DNA from: Owenia fusiformis
Lineage: Eukaryota > Annelida > Polychaeta > Sabellida > Oweniidae
Direction: 5' to 3'
Length of the DNA: 64,000 nucleotides
NCBI GenBank assembly: GCA_903813345.2
Contig: CAIIXF020000011.1
Span: forward strand, 7,342,571-7,406,570
Part shown: positions 52,847 through 63,450 of the stretch, piece after piece
Position numbering within the stretch: the stretch's first letter is position 1
Layout of the letters: the number at the start of each line of letters is the position of its first letter
Notes under the pieces: model-generated
The model's input: only the letters and a program-made list of their open reading frames with translations
The model's database searches: none
Told to the model about the DNA's origin: nothing
Translations under genes and position numbers: made by a program

Positions 52847-53023
52847 CATTGGAACTCAACAACTATGGATCCGAGGCATATTCAGTGGTAATTGAAAGAG
52901 GACAACTATGTACCTTGGGCATAGTTAGTGCTAATTTGAAGAGGACAACTGAATATCAGGCATATTCAATTCTAATTTGAAACGGACAACTTTGGATCTC
53001 AAAAATATTAAGTGGTCATTGGA
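52847..53023 (+). repeat. Degenerate tandem repeat, about 43 bp x 4
   Basis: Units start near 52851, 52895, 52938 and 52979, each with GGACAACT or a variant followed by a CATATTC-like core and a TAATTTGAA-like end. A weaker copy may precede at about 52780. Old, diverged array. Confidence 0.6.
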
Positions 53024-53639
53024 ACCTGAAAACGCGTGGAAGCATGTAGATCGCGGTAAACCACAATATACACCAAAACTTAATTTATTCTTTAAAACAT
53101 CACAATTTTAATGTGAAATCACAAGCCCTTCTTGTTACATTCCATTAGAGTTCACAAAAATCAAATTGGGAATTTCTGCTGAATCAAGAAATAATAGGAC
53201 TTTTGTCAGGTGTCCAAATTATAAATATTCTAAAAAGTAATCTGACCTGACCACCAACTATTGATTTATCCTCTATTGAAAGCATTACTTAAACAGTATT
53301 TAATAGATTAAAAACTCACACTTCATCAAATCACTAACATAAATGTTACTTCTGTTCAAAATTGGGTTCAATTTCTGCAATATTTTCTCAGAGAACTGAG
53401 AAGTTTACGAGAAACCCATATTTTATGCCATCTTTTGAGACATGAAAGCTTTTGGAAAGTGGCTTTGGTAAGTCATTTGATTATTTCATGAATTTGAATA
53501 AACGTACATTAAAGAATAATGACCAGTTTTACATTAAGGAATATGCATATAGCTTTTGTCATACAGTTCATAGGTTATTCTAGAACATACAGGCATGTGT
53601 TCATTGTTTGAATTAACATTAAGACATTGAGAGGCAAGT
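53024..53639. other. Non-coding spacer
   Basis: Nothing recognisable in about 600 bp of AT-rich sequence. Confidence 0.4.
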
Positions 53640-53910
53640 GGTGCCACAGACAGACAGAGGATATGATAATGATCCCTCCAATGTAAGGATTGTACATAAT
53701 TTGTAATCACAGTTCTTTCAAGAGTTTCTTCACCATTGTCAGTCTAGGTAGCAGTCATGAGTGGTGTCACAAGAGAGTTACATCATCATTGTTGTATTTG
53801 TAACAGAGTTATTAATAGTGCCAAATACAGAAGACTACGATAATAATGTTCTTCTCTCCAAGTTGAGGATTTTACACAATACGTAATTGAAGTCCATAAC
53901 TTTGTTACAC
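53640..53910 (+). repeat. Diverged tandem duplication, period about 176 bp
   Basis: The stretch from about 53655 (GATAATGATCCCTCCAATG and a TACATAATTTGTAATC-like end) is echoed from about 53831 (GATAATAATGTTCTTCTCTC and ACACAATACGTAATTG). Similarity is partial. Confidence 0.45.
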
Positions 53911-53911
53911 A

Positions 53912-54057
53912 TTATTGTTGCAAACGCCTATCACTTGAACCAGTAACAACATGCTTTGTAGATACAGACACTGCAAACTGACGCCGCAGACAGGATCTCT
54001 GTGGTTCTCTGTCGATCTTCTCTGTCACTTTATTTACAGGATAGACATTGTTACGAC
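53912..54057 (-). other. Candidate minus-strand exon behind a strong splice acceptor
   Basis: On the minus strand a pyrimidine tract (CTCTTTTTTTC) and TACTTTCAG end at 54058, and an open frame then runs to TAA at 53912-53914 (part of an 81-codon frame starting at 54157). The block from about 53930 to 54110 resembles 57950-58135, including an exact AGGAAAAAGTCAGCAA in the intron part (54079-54094 and 58104-58119). It could be a terminal exon of a fast-evolving gene or of a non-coding RNA; no protein family is recognised. Confidence 0.3.
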
Positions 54058-54157
54058 CTGAAAGTACTTGAAAAAAAGAGGAAAAAGTCAGCAAGGAGGA
54101 TTTGACTTTTTCCTTAAAAGGAATAGGTGAATATATCCATATCTCTGGAATGACCAT

Positions 54158-54820
54158 TTTTAGATATGAGTATATTTATATATTGCTTTTAAGACTATGC
54201 ATTAACATGCAAATGTCACCACCGGCCATTTGTTTAAGAAGCAATTTGTAACAGTAGCTTAACACTAATTGCTGACTGCAATCCATGAAGTAGTTTTGTC
54301 CACTAAATAGAGAATATCACACTATTTCACAACTCCTGGTGATGACATAAAAAATCAAATCATTGCTGAGTAAGTACAGTTTAATGAAAACTATGAATAA
54401 AAATCGTACGATTGCTGAATTAATTGGCAAATTAGTACTTCTATAGCTAGCATTATAGTAATCAAACAAATGATCAAGACCAAATTGATTGAATTTAAAC
54501 TATTTTCCCTGTTTAGTTCCCAAAGTCTCAGAATGAAAAATTACCAAACACATGCAAACAGTGTTCCCTGTGTAGCAACCAAGGCCGATTGCTGAAAAAA
54601 AGAAAAAATATATGTAATGCATGTTAATCTTATTATTCCAATTCAAAAAATTGCCAAAAAAAGAATTTGGAGGGATGGAGTAAGGTAGTAATATATTTTA
54701 ACTAGTCAATACAATACCGCTTGCAGCACTGTAACCATTGTGTGGCTGCTACCAAGTTCATTCTTCTGGCTAAATTGTGATTTTGTGCAAGGAGAAAATT
54801 GATTTATTAGTATCTTCTTT
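54158..54820. other. Non-coding spacer
   Basis: No feature supported; AT-rich sequence between two exon-like blocks. Confidence 0.4.
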
Positions 54821-54886
54821 GCAACAGTAGTAGTTGTAGTCCAGAGCAGTAGTAGTCATTGTCCTTCTTCACCTTCTTCAAAACAC
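54821..54886 (-). other. Second candidate minus-strand exon
   Basis: The minus strand shows a TTTTTCTCAATGTAG acceptor ending at 54887, followed by a GAAGAAGG-rich stretch. One frame stays open for about 26 codons. No donor was identified, so the left end is arbitrary. Weak call. Confidence 0.2.
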
Positions 54887-54899
54887 CTACATTGAGAAA

Positions 54900-56433
54900 A
54901 ATGGTTTAAATGACTACCCTAACTCTGAAGCATGCAAGGGATTATCATTTGATAAAATAACATTTAAACCTGAACAATCAGTGTCTAGGTCATAGATACC
55001 TAGACAGTTGATTGCTTTTTGGACCAAATCATGGTCGCATTTGCACTGACCTCAACAAAAGAAAAAAATAGTTGAAAACTAAAAATTGGCTACAAATAGG
55101 CTACAACACAGAGAACCATCTCCCAGCTCGCACCAAAAAAAAAGAATTGAAAATTGAAACCTAAAAACTGAGACTAACATACTTAGTATGTTAACTCTCA
55201 GGTGAAAGTGAATTTATAAAAACAATATGAAGACAACATTTCCAAATATGGCGCACATCTCTTCCATTTTGAAATGAACCATTGGTGGATTCCACTATTC
55301 TTTCATTTCAGAACATAGAACCTGTTAGGAAGCTTTCAAGCCAACCACACCTTAACAAAAGATCAAACATTGGGTGACCGTCCCCTCGCTCATGCTGTAT
55401 GCTGTCCAGAGAGATTAAGAAGAATTACAAGAATGCCATCCTTGGCCATGCATCATTAGGATACATCACATTAAAAAGATGAAATACAAGACCAGACCAC
55501 TATCAATTCCTGATAGTATCTTTACTGTAACACTGATAAGCAATGTCTACCTACCTAAAGAGTACAAGGGTAACATGTATCAACTCCAATGCCGTTCCTG
55601 TACAGTAACCACGTGAACCCTAGCTGCGTCCTCACAAGATCTTAAGAATCACACTATACTCGTCATAGCCAACTAATCGACACTGATGCTTGAAAGCAAA
55701 AATGAGTGGACCATCACCAGAATTCACCGAGACCCCTCGGGAACTATCGAATGCACACCGGCACCACAGCAATACATTGACCTACATCCTGGTGGGTGCA
55801 GGTCGACCACGTTTACTAACGAGTAACTGTGGCTTTCATCGACCATCAGAATATAGGCGAAACAAGAACCAAGTTCAACAATAAGAGTCCAACATGGAAA
55901 CTGTTGGGTTGGGACTTACAAGGAATTGATACCTGAAACCCATGCATCTAGAGATTGATAGACACTGATCATCAGAATCACAGTGGAGATACCACAAGGA
56001 ACATCAAATGGTATGATCAAGTAAGCCAGAGCTCTCAATGCAATGGATCAGAATGACCCATGCTCAACGATGCCATTCTTAGATATTCCTCAAAATCAAT
56101 CGGGACAACATAAAACATGAACAAAGGAAGGCCTCCCAATACTTGATCTCGTGTTAAGACATGTTCAGCCATCCAGCTTCATAGCAGACTCCACATTCCT
56201 CCACTCCAGAATAATGGGCTGGCCAACAAAATCCACCGGTTCATTCAAAATGGAAGGTGCCCCACTAAACGAGAAGAACCTGCCTCCCAACCCATAGATG
56301 GAAATTATTGTCTAGCTGGAGATGACCCTTTAAATGACTATCATAACATAAAAATGACTAACATAGAAAATCAAGATTACTTAACTTAGGTGACAGGAAC
56401 ATTGCAACTCTATTACATCAAGGGTCGTGTTGA
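54900..56433. other. Spacer of more balanced base composition, no gene recognised
   Basis: Around 55200-56300 the base composition is less AT-rich than its surroundings. A 64-codon plus-strand frame (55690-55884) and a 67-codon one (56390-56593, running into the minisatellite) have no recognisable domain. It may be decayed transposon or exon material. Confidence 0.35.
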
Positions 56434-57790
56434 AGTAGCTTCCAGTGTATCCAGTGATCTTGGCTTGGCTTCCTTTCCATGTGTGGGTTATCTTCACTTG
56501 GATTCCAATGGGTGGCTAGGTTTCCATTTGTGGCTCGATGCTTATCTTCCAGCAGTTGACTCATCTTCCAGAGGGCAGCCTGACTTCCTGTAGGATGACC
56601 ATCTTGGCTTGACTTCCAATTGATGGCTAGGTTTCCATTTGTGGGTCATTTTCACTTGGATTCCTATGGTGGCTAGGTTTCCATTTGTGGCTAGATGCTT
56701 ATCTTCCAGCAGTTGACTCATCTTCCAGAGGGCAGCCCGACTTCCTGTAGGATGACCATCTTGGCTTGACTTCCAATTGATGGCTAGGTTTCCATTTGTG
56801 GGTCATTTTCACTTGGATTCCTATGGTGGCTAGGTTTCCATTTGTGGCTAGATGCTTATCTTCCAACAGTTGACTCATCTTCCAGAGGGCAGCCTGACTT
56901 CCTGTAGGATGACCATCTTGGCTTGACTTCCAATTGATGGCTAGGTTTCCATTTGTGGGTCATTTTCACTTGGATTCCTATGGTGGCTAGGTTTCCATTT
57001 GTGGCTAGATGCTTATCTTCCAGCAGTTGACTCATCTTCCAGAGGGCAGCCTGACTTCCTGTAGGATGACCATCTTGGCTTGACTTCCAATTGATGGCTA
57101 GGTTTCCATTTGTGGGTCATTTTCACTTGGATTCCTATGGTGACTAGGTTTCCATTTGTGGCTAGATGCTTATCTTTCAGCAGTTGACTCATCTTCCAGA
57201 GGGCAGCCTGACTTCCTGTAGGATGACCATCTTGGCTTGACTTCCAATTGATGGCTAGGTTTCCATTTGTGGGTCATTTTCACTTGGATTCCTATGGTGG
57301 CTAGGTTTCCATTTGTGGCTAGATGCTTATCTTCCAGCAGTTGACTCATCTTCCAGAGGGCAGCCTGACTTCCTGTAGGATGACCATCTTGGCTCAACTT
57401 CCAATTGATGGCTAGGTTCCCATTTGTGGCTTGATGCTTATTTGTGGCTCATCTTCCAGCAGGTGACTCATCTTCCAGCAGGTGACTCATCTTCAAGCAG
57501 GTGACTCATCTTCCAGAGGGCAGCTGGACTTCCTGTAGGATGACCATCTTGGCTTGACTTCCAATTGATGGCTAGGTTTCCATTTGTGGCTTGATGCTTA
57601 TTTGTGACTATCTTCCAGCAGGTGGCAATCTTCCAGCAGGTGACTCATCTTCCAGCAGGTGACTCATCGTCCAGAGGGCAGCTTGACTTTCTGTAGGATG
57701 ACCATCTTGGCTTGACTTCCAATGATGGCCTGGCTTCCATTTGTTGCTCATCTTCCAGCAGGTGCCTCGGTCTTCCAGAGGCCAGTTTGG
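56434..57790 (+). repeat. 157-bp minisatellite, about 8.5 copies
   Basis: The landmark TAGGATGACCATCTTGGC recurs at 56591, 56748, 56905, 57062, 57219, 57376, 57536 and 57694: five intervals of exactly 157 bp, then 160 and 158. The last units are rearranged and contain a 19-bp sub-repeat (CATCTTCCAGCAGGTGACT) in tandem near 57449-57510 and again near 57630. Because 157 is not a multiple of three, no frame persists across units, so the open frames inside are incidental. Confidence 0.92.
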
Positions 57791-57794
57791 ATTC

Positions 57795-57855
57795 CTGTTT
57801 GTGGTTCAGATTCTAGTGGGCTTCTAATCTCCAGGCTAAAGGTAAATCTGAAAGC
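57795..57855 (-). repeat. 61-bp duplicated module, copy 1
   Basis: Matches 61535-61595 with two differences in 61. On the minus strand both copies are preceded by GCTTTCAG-like sequence, resembling a splice acceptor, and share an open frame (RFTFSLE then I or F, RSPLESEPQT). This suggests a duplicated exon start, or simply a dispersed repeat. Confidence 0.75.
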
Positions 57856-57891
57856 AATACTGTATATTAGGAAATGAAATATTGTACTTAC

Positions 57892-58084
57892 TTGACTATG
57901 ATCCGAGAGACCTCTCCTGTCTTGGACAATGCTACTTTAGGCGTATAAAGACATCACCAATGGTAGTTATAACAGTATGATATGTGGGTACAAACGCTGT
58001 AGACAGATGGTGTAGACTGTGGTTCCTCTCTGACACTTCTCAGACAACACAGAATTTTTCATGGCCAGGGTAAGAGGAGGGCAC
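57892..58084 (-). other. Candidate minus-strand internal exon with acceptor and donor
   Basis: The minus strand has a pyrimidine-rich CTTTTTCC tract and TACTTCCAG ending at 58085, and a donor CAA-GTAAGTAC beginning at 57891, giving a 193-bp exon. One frame stays open for about 38 codons, then stops before the donor, so a non-coding transcript or a 3' untranslated exon is as likely as protein. It is related to the block at 53930-54110. Confidence 0.35.
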
Positions 58085-58140
58085 CTGGAAGTACATACAA
58101 AATAGGAAAAAGTCAGCAATGAGATAATGACTTCTTATAG

Positions 58141-59048
58141 GTTCAACCGATTGCTTGGAAGCAGTTAAACTCAAACCAAAGTTGACTTGAGGTTGATTTT
58201 GACTGAGGTGGAGTTGATTTTGGGTTGAGATGACCAGTCACCTGTATGTAAATATGACGTGCAAGAACCAGAGATGATTTCACACTACCCTACCACGTGA
58301 CCACGTTTAAAAGGGAAACAGGCTACAGTTAAGTTGCAAATGAGGGACGTGGGTTTAATTCCATATTTCTGAAAGTTAAATACATTTCACATTCATTTCT
58401 TGTGATCTACCAGATATAAAATAGATGCATCAAGCAGTTTGTAGAATATTGTTGGCAAAAAATAAAAGGCAAAGATAGATAATAGTGGGCGCAGTGAAGC
58501 ATAACTCTAAAGCAATACAAGAGACATTTAAGTAAATCTATTATCTATCTATTAAAGTACAGGGAGCGTGTAAGTTTCACTTCGAAAATGTTACTTATTT
58601 TGACATTGGTATGTAACAAAAAACCCAGTTAACTGTTATTTAACCTGCGTGTCATTGTGTTATATGTAGATATATTTTCTAGTTTGTTATTCAACTGTAT
58701 TTTCGTGAATCAATTGTTTCTCTCAAATCTTAAGATGAATAAAAAGTCGTCCAAGAAATGTATCTTTACTTTGATGTAAGGCACAACATATTGTGAAACA
58801 TTTCTCCTCTTTTCACAAAGAGGATGTTTGTTTAAGGGTGTCTGGCGATGAGCGTTTCATGATTAAATGCAAAATCATTGGAGCAGATACCATCCAAAAA
58901 CATCGGACATTCAACATGTCATAAAAGACTACATCACTAATAATATTTTTCACTCAGAGTTAAAAGCTTGGGTAAGCATTGTAATAGTATTATGAATACA
59001 TTTCCTACAAACACACTAATTGTACAGCACTTTGTCTAGTCAACATTC
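58141..59048. other. Non-coding spacer
   Basis: No gene or repeat supported apart from short TTGATTTTG/TTGACTGAGG reiterations near 58185-58225. Confidence 0.4.
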
Positions 59049-59213
59049 TAAATGGATGAGCATTAATCGACTAAGTATTTGTCATCCTTTATGAATGAAC
59101 ATAAATGGACTAAGCATTTGTCATCCTTGATGGATGAACATAAATGGACTAAGTATTTGTCATCCTTTATGAATGAACATAAATGGACTAAGCATTTGTC
59201 ATCCTTGATGGAT

Positions 59214-59644
59214 GAACATAAATGGACTAAGTATTTGTCATCCTTGATAGATGAACATAAATGGACTAAGTATTTGTCATCCTTTATGAATGAACATAAA
59301 TGGACTAAGTATTTGTCATCCTTTATGGATGAGCAGAAATGGACTAAGTATTTGTCACCCTTTATGGATGAGCATTAATGGACTACGTATTTGTCATCCT
59401 TGATGGATGAACATAAATGGACTAAGTATTTGTCATCCTTTATGGATGAGCATAAATGGACTAAGTATTTGTCATCCTTTATGGATGAGCATAAATGGAC
59501 TAAGTATTTGTCACCCTTTATGGATGAGCATAAATGGACTAAGTATTTGTCACCCTTTATGGATGAGCATTAATGGACTACGTATTTGTCATCCTTTATG
59601 GATGAACATAAATGGACTAAGTATTTGTCACCCTTTATGGATGA
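59214..59644 (+). repeat. 430-bp internal duplication of the 39-bp array, copy 1
   Basis: The order of variant units (GATAGATG, GAATGAAC, GAGCAGAAA, CACCC, CATTAATGG) is repeated at about 60308-60738 with an offset of 1094 bp (28 units plus 2 bp). Shared variant order shows a block duplication rather than unit-by-unit copying. Confidence 0.85.
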
Positions 59645-60307
59645 GCATTAATGGACTAAGTATTTGTCATCCTTTATGGATGAACATAAATGGACTAAGT
59701 ATTTGTCATCCTTTATGGATGAGCATAAATGGACTAAGTATTTGTCACCCTTTATGGATGAACAGAAATGGACTAAGTATTTGTCAACCTTTATGGATGA
59801 GCATACATGAACAAAGTATTTGTCACCCTTTATGGATGTGCAAAAATGGACCAAGTATTTGTCATCCTTTATGGATGTGCATAAATGGACTAAGTATTTG
59901 TCATCCTTTATGAATGAGCATTAATGGAATAAGCATTTGTCATCCTTTATGGATGAACATAAATGAACTAAGTATTTGTCATCCTTTATGGATGAGCATT
60001 AATCGACTAAGTATTTGTCATCCTTCATGGATGAGCATTAATGGACTAAGTATTTGTCATCCTTTATGGATGGACACAAATGGACTAAGTATTTGTCATC
60101 CTTTATGGATGAGCATAAATGGACTAAGTATTTGTCACCCTTTATGGATGAGCATAAATGGTCTAAGTATTTATCATTCCTAATGGATGTGCATAAATGG
60201 ACTAAGTATTTGTCATCTTTTATGGATGAGCATTAATGGACTAAGTATTTGTCATCCTTTATGGATGAGCATAAATATGGACTAAGTATTTGTCATCCTT
60301 TATGGAT

Positions 60308-60738
60308 GAGCATAAATGGACTAAGTATTTGTCATCCTTGATAGATGAACATAAATGGACTAAGTATTTGTCATCCTTTATGAATGAACATAAATGGACT
60401 AAGTATTTGTCATCCTTTATGGATGAGCAGAAATGGACTAAGTATTTGTCACCCTTTATGGATGAGCATTAATGGACTACGTATTTGTCATCCTTGATGG
60501 ATGAACATAAATGGACTAAGTATTTGTCATCCTTTATGGATGAGCATAAATGGACTAAGTATTTGTCATCCTTTATGGATGAGCATAAATGGACTAAGTA
60601 TTTGTCACCCTTTATGGATGAGCATAAATGGACTAAGTATTTGTCACCCTTTATGGATGAGCATTAATGGACTACGTATTTGTCATCCTTTATGGATGAA
60701 CATAAATGGACTAAGTATTTGTCACCCTTTATGGATGA
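60308..60738 (+). repeat. 430-bp internal duplication of the 39-bp array, copy 2
   Basis: See copy 1 at 59214-59644; the variant string agrees throughout and diverges at both ends. Confidence 0.85.
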
Positions 60739-61130
60739 ACATAAATCGACTAAGTATTTGTCATCCTTTATGGATGAGCATAAATGGGCTAAGTATTTAT
60801 CATCCCAAATGGATGTGCATAAATGGACGAAGTATTTGTCATCCTTTATAGATAAGCATTAATGGACTCAGTATTTGTCATCCTTTATATGGATGAGCAT
60901 AAATATGGACTAAGTATTTGTCATCCTTTATGGATGAGCATAAATATGGACTAAGTATTTGTCATCCTTTATGGATGAGCATAAATGGACTTAGTATTTG
61001 TAACCCTTTATGAATGAGCATAAATGGACTAAGTATTTGTCATCCTTTATGGATGAGCATAACTGGACTAAGTATTTGTCATCCCTAATGGATGAGCATG
61101 TACGTGAACTAAGTATTTGTCATCCTTAAT

Positions 61131-61310
61131 GGACTAAGTAAAATTCATACATGTCCTCCCTAATTGATGAACATAAGTGAAATATATACACATCCTTAAT
61201 GGATGATCAAAAGTGAAATATGTACACGTCATCCTTAATGGATGAGCATAAATGGAATATAAACATGTTGTCCTAAATAGGTGACCATAAAATGAATAAA
61301 GTACGATTCA
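61131..61310 (+). repeat. Degenerate edge of the 39-bp array
   Basis: Four or five eroded units (CATCCTTAATGGATGA and variants with CATGT or CACGTC insertions) trail off to about 61310, as is usual at a minisatellite edge. Confidence 0.75.
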
Positions 61311-61534
61311 ATTTTATAAACACTAATGCATGCTGATTTGAAATGTGTTTTAACTTCAGTACAATATGAATATGTCCAAAATACTAGACTTGAAATTATA
61401 GCAGTTACATCAGAGTTTTCTAATAGTATTAAGTTTTCTCAATAGGTGGCCAACAGAAATGGTGGAGTAATTTACCCAATAGATGGCAAATAAAAATGGT
61501 GGAAATAGAAATTTTACCAAAGGAAAAGGGATTA

Positions 61535-61595
61535 CTGTTTGTGGTTCAGATTCTAGTGGGCTTCTAAACTCTAGGCTAAAGGTAAATCTGAAAGC
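61535..61595 (-). repeat. 61-bp duplicated module, copy 2
   Basis: Second copy of 57795-57855, two differences. It lies on the far side of the 39-bp array, in the same orientation. An adjacent 38-bp pair (AATAGGTGG at 61441 and AATAGATGG at 61479) is a separate short repeat. Confidence 0.75.
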
Positions 61596-62760
61596 TGTAT
61601 TCACCTTTCCACAAAGTCAGCTCGTGAATATTATAATGAGCTGCTTAAAAATCTGTGACGTCAATGAGAGAAACTTTTTCCCGCGAAAAACAAATGCAAT
61701 TGAGTTTACATGTAAATCCTCGGTTGATTGCTGTAAGTTTTAAGTTTTACTGCTCCAAATGTGCAAGTAATCAGTAAATTATTGACGGATTTTTATTGAA
61801 CGTCAAATTGACATTTATTTACGCCTTCTAAGCGATTTAATATTAAATTTCTGTTCATAATTAATGAGTAAATAATTTGAAGAGAACTACTCCCGGTCAG
61901 TTTTCAATCATGATAGGAACTGGATGTGAACAGGTGAAATTATCATAATCATTACTTCACCAACATTATAACATGTCTCCCATGTATAAAAATATATAGA
62001 TAGACAATCTATTTTAAGTTAATCTTCACACTCATTCTACAAAAAGCGTGATTTTTGCTGTCACACACATTATCTTGTATATATATCATAATAAACAGAT
62101 TCCATACCTGTTATATCATGTGTTTTATGTTCTTTACCATATTAGAAATAAAAAAATACGATTGTTTCACCTGTGTTGTGTTTATTATTGTTGTCTCACG
62201 CCGGAAATTACGATAGGGGTCTTGAAAACAAGGTGTCACAAAATTGAATTTCTTAATTCATTCTTCCATTATGGTATTATGCGATAGGATCCACCCAATG
62301 TATCACATCCACAGTAGTAAGGGGGTCTTCTGCTTTACTTTACTGCTTATTGTCCATCAGTTTTGTTTATTTTCTGATGTTTTGGGGATTTTGAATAAAG
62401 TCACTCATTTCCGGCAATCTACGAGTCAGACTATGATATGGTACAATACTGACACGATAACTGACCCCTATGTCCTGTTTTAACACGCAAAATGATTCAT
62501 ACCCGAGAGGTTAATATTTATGAATCGTGATTTTAATATATAATTCAACCAAGAGTCAACAGCATGATAAGGAATAACAAAAACAAAAACGTTAAATTTT
62601 ACTTGCCAATTTACGAGCACCCAATTCTGACAATATACAGACACATACACATATCAATGTATCTAGCAAAAGGATAGGCGACTAAATACTCAATCGTATG
62701 TACAAACATTGCACCTCAGTCCATTTCCTTATTGGCACATGGTCCAAAAGACGGCATTGC
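61596..62760. other. Non-coding spacer
   Basis: No supported gene. Frames of 79-86 codons (61483-61743, 62048-62287, 62244-62483) have AT-rich, low-complexity composition and no recognisable domain. Confidence 0.4.
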
Positions 62761-63307
62761 ACAATTTACGAGCCACAATTTACGGGACAACCCCTAAAAT
62801 TAGATACGAAAATTAATGATAAATCAGCATTGAATAATAGGGTACGACATCCTACTTTACGACAGTGAAAGAAAAGTGAAAGAGAAAGGTAGGCATTTTG
62901 TTTTGTGACTAATATTGTGTAATTTATCACCCCTTACCAGTGAAGCGTCGCTCTTCTCTTCAAATAAAGATAGCTTATGATACGTTTACACTTCTTATAG
63001 CATGAACAAAGAATATATGACTGAAAAACGTGAAAAATTATTGCTTTGATATGCACACGTATGTTCCAACATCATGAATTGATGATGTCCCGTATATTGT
63101 GTCATGTCCCGTATATTGTGTAATTACACCTATCTAAAGTTGATTGGATATACGGATCAAACTTGATATAATCGAAATGATTTTGCGAATTCAGCTTTAT
63201 ATAATATCTAAATTTATTATTTCCTCCAAAAATGATACCAACATATTCATCACAATATCACAGTACGGTACACAAAATGAGTCCCGTAAATTGGCCTTGT
63301 AAATTGT
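62761..63307. mobile_element. 547-bp element bounded by inverted repeats (MITE-like)
   Basis: The left arm 62761-62788 begins ACAATTTACGAG and ends CAATTTACGGGAC. The right arm 63281-63307 is its complement with about four differences including one gap. Inside, GTCCCGTATATTG occurs twice (63086 and 63106), a near match of the arm motif GTCCCGTAAATTG. No clear target duplication and no coding sequence; termini are uncertain. Confidence 0.55.
63084..63121 (+). repeat. 20-bp tandem pair
   Basis: ATGTCCCGTATATTGTGT occurs at 63084-63101 and 63104-63121, with two bases between. Confidence 0.85.
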
Positions 63308-63433
63308 AATTGTTGTACCTTACTTTGAACCCATTAATAACACTCAAATTATGAAGCATTGCTTCCATTTGTATATGACACATTTCCCATGCATTACTAA
63401 GTAACTTAATTCAGTCTGAATACTATAACTAGT

Positions 63434-63444
63434 AACTATTTGCA
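63434..63444 (+). promoter_or_regulatory. Candidate splice acceptor before the partial CDS
   Basis: ACTATTTGCAG ends six bases before an ATG in good context (AACAATGG). The pyrimidine tract is weak, so the exon could equally begin further upstream. Confidence 0.3.
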
Positions 63445-63450
63445 GCAACA

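Larger units (their letters stand above)
59049..61130 (+). repeat. 39-bp minisatellite, about 53 copies
   Basis: The unit is built on ATGGACTAAGTATTTGTCAT followed by CCTTTATGGATGAGCATAA. Each unit contains a small hairpin, TCATCC-TTTAT-GGATGA. As 39 is divisible by three, long frames arise in several phases on both strands as 13-residue repeats (for example 59079-59378 and 59407-59913), but stop codons from the GCATTAATGG variants interrupt them. Some units have a 2-bp insertion (ATAAATATGG, e.g. near 60272, 60904 and 60944), which breaks the phase. Read as non-coding. Confidence 0.95.

Noticed and set aside
56390-57397. Frames in the 157-bp minisatellite
   Set aside because: The period is not a multiple of three, so the frames cannot be a repeated protein domain.
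59079-59913. Long 13-residue-repeat frames in the 39-bp array
   Set aside because: A 39-bp period keeps several phases open on both strands at once. Stop-bearing variants and 2-bp insertions break them, so these are by-products of the repeat.
59049-61130. CRISPR-like regular repeats
   Set aside because: Units are directly abutting with no unique spacers, and the context is eukaryotic.
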